A DNA stretch of 5,074 nucleotides from Nanobdellota archaeon (GTDB lineage Archaea; Nanobdellota; Nanobdellia; Pacearchaeales; GW2011-AR1), in contig JAHJRS010000070.1 in NCBI GenBank assembly GCA_018830845.1, positions 1 to 5,074 on the forward strand. Direction: 5' to 3'. The position numbers and the translations under genes are program-made. Each line of letters starts with the position of its first letter. Position 1 is the first letter of the stretch. Below, one piece after another: positions 4,174-5,074 of this stretch. A model generated the notes under the pieces. It searched no databases and had not been told where the DNA came from. It saw only the letters and a list, made by a program, of their open reading frames with translations.

Positions 4174-5074
4174 ATGCAATTTGAAAAAGAGGCGAAACTT
4201 TATTCGCATGAAGTTCTAAGGGAAGGCGGGAGCGATATCCTTTATATAAATTATCAGGGGGCAAATTTCACTCCAAGCTTATCTTTTTCTTCTGCGGTAA
4301 TGGAAAGAACAGTCGATGCTTTAATTGAAAATCCAAATGTTTCCCGTGTTGTTTTTGTAAAAGAAAAAAACTACAACTATGATTTTAGGGAAACAAATTA
4401 TCTTTTGGAAATTGGAAGCCTTTATGTTTACCTTTTAAAGCAGGAAGAGGTTTTGTCACACGAAAAACTTGCAAGTCTGAATGAATCGTTTTTTCCCAAG
4501 CGGTATAACGAGATTTTTTCTTTTTTATATCTTTTAAAAAAGGATCCTATTGCGGCGTATTATGATTTGAAGAGGATTCTTTTTGAAGCAAAGATTTTTT
4601 TTCAAAAAGTAAAAGGCGAAGTTAAGGTTGACCAGGGAAGGTATATTAAACTTATTGAGAAGATTTATTCCCTTCTCGAAAAGACTAAATTAATTCAGGA
4701 GGCCCTTCCTTACCTTCAAAATTACAAAAAAGGAGAACGAGATATTTATTCGCGGCTTTTTGAACCCGACATTATTCCCAATTTTACTTTTACAAGGATT
4801 GTGGAGGGAATTCCCGAAGATTCTCAAATTGTTGATCAGTATGAAATTTATGCCGAGGAGTTTGATGTCAGCAATGTTACCATCCTTCATAGAAAAAAAG
4901 ATTCAAAACTTTTTTATCATTTAACTCCTCCAGAATCAATTTTGAGGGAGGAAGAAGAGTATCTTTTAAATCTTGCAAGAGGGGTTTTAATTGAACACCA
5001 ACCAAAAGCCGAGGAGTTCACGGATGTAGAGAGAACGCGAAAAGTTTTTTTTAATGTTTCAAGGGACCTTCTTC
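4174..5074 (+). CDS. Type II/IV secretion-type (archaellum/pilus-like) ATPase, N-terminal part
   Basis: The frame is open from this ATG to the window edge, showing 300 residues of a longer protein. The N-terminal signature D21-I-L-Y-I-N-Y-Q-G-A...P34-S-L, then N55-V-S-R-V-V-F-V...N66-Y-N-Y-D70 and E79-I-G-S-L-Y, matches what I recall of the N-terminal domain of DPANN GspE/PilT/ArlI-family ATPases. These hexameric cytoplasmic motors power assembly of type IV pilus-like filaments or archaella. The Walker A and B motifs lie in the C-terminal half, which is not reached, so ATPase activity is not shown here. Residues 94-195 are mostly charged, helical and family-specific. No in-frame start exists upstream: the preceding codons are GTT and TAT, with no ATG, GTG or TTG. 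It is divergent to the coiled-coil operon. A membrane platform gene (ArlJ/TadC-like) might be expected downstream. Confidence 0.75.
   Translation, partial: MQFEKEAKLYSHEVLREGGSDILYINYQGANFTPSLSFSSAVMERTVDALIENPNVSRVVFVKEKNYNYDFRETNYLLEIGSLYVYLLKQEEVLSHEKLASLNESFFPKRYNEIFSFLYLLKKDPIAAYYDLKRILFEAKIFFQKVKGEVKVDQGRYIKLIEKIYSLLEKTKLIQEALPYLQNYKKGERDIYSRLFEPDIIPNFTFTRIVEGIPEDSQIVDQYEIYAEEFDVSNVTILHRKKDSKLFYHLTPPESILREEEEYLLNLARGVLIEHQPKAEEFTDVERTRKVFFNVSRDLL

Noticed and set aside
4690..4890. Minus-strand open frame inside the ATPase gene
   Set aside because: It is fully antisense to the uninterrupted ATPase frame and has no recognisable domain.

Overview
The window looks like part of a DPANN archaeal genome, probably of the Pacearchaeota/Woesearchaeota type. 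The reasons are the AT-rich sequence, TATA boxes about 25 nt upstream of start codons with no Shine-Dalgarno sites (leaderless archaeal genes), oligo-T terminators, and protein families that I recognise from those lineages. The lineage is inferred from recalled families, not from a database search.

Left part (1-1388): a gene for a diversity-generating retroelement (DGR) target protein runs rightward. It ends in a GC-rich variable region packed with Asn/Asp codons, closed by a short perfect hairpin (685-700). It meets, tail to tail, a leftward gene for a six-helix membrane protein. That protein resembles M50 (site-2 protease) enzymes but has no HExxH zinc motif. No reverse transcriptase and no template repeat are visible, so the DGR machinery must lie outside the window.

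Middle part (1389-2916): a divergent promoter drives the M50-like gene leftward and a two-gene unit rightward. This unit holds a small PRC-barrel protein and a multi-helix membrane protein, 5 nt apart. A second membrane protein follows with its own promoter. It appears to be a diverged paralogue of the first.

Right part (2917-5074): a leftward two-gene operon encodes two coiled-coil proteins. It shares an 89-nt divergent promoter region with a rightward gene whose visible 300 codons match the N-terminal part of a type II/IV secretion-type (archaellum/pilus-like) ATPase and run off the window edge. I infer that the two coiled-coil proteins are cytoplasmic partners of this ATPase, much as ArlC/D/E accompany ArlI, but there is no direct proof. 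Downstream of the operon, the last codons of its second gene, stop codon included, recur twice more as degenerate tandem copies about 60 bp apart.

I see no rRNA, tRNA, CRISPR array or insertion sequence. No gene-free stretch exceeds 150 bases.
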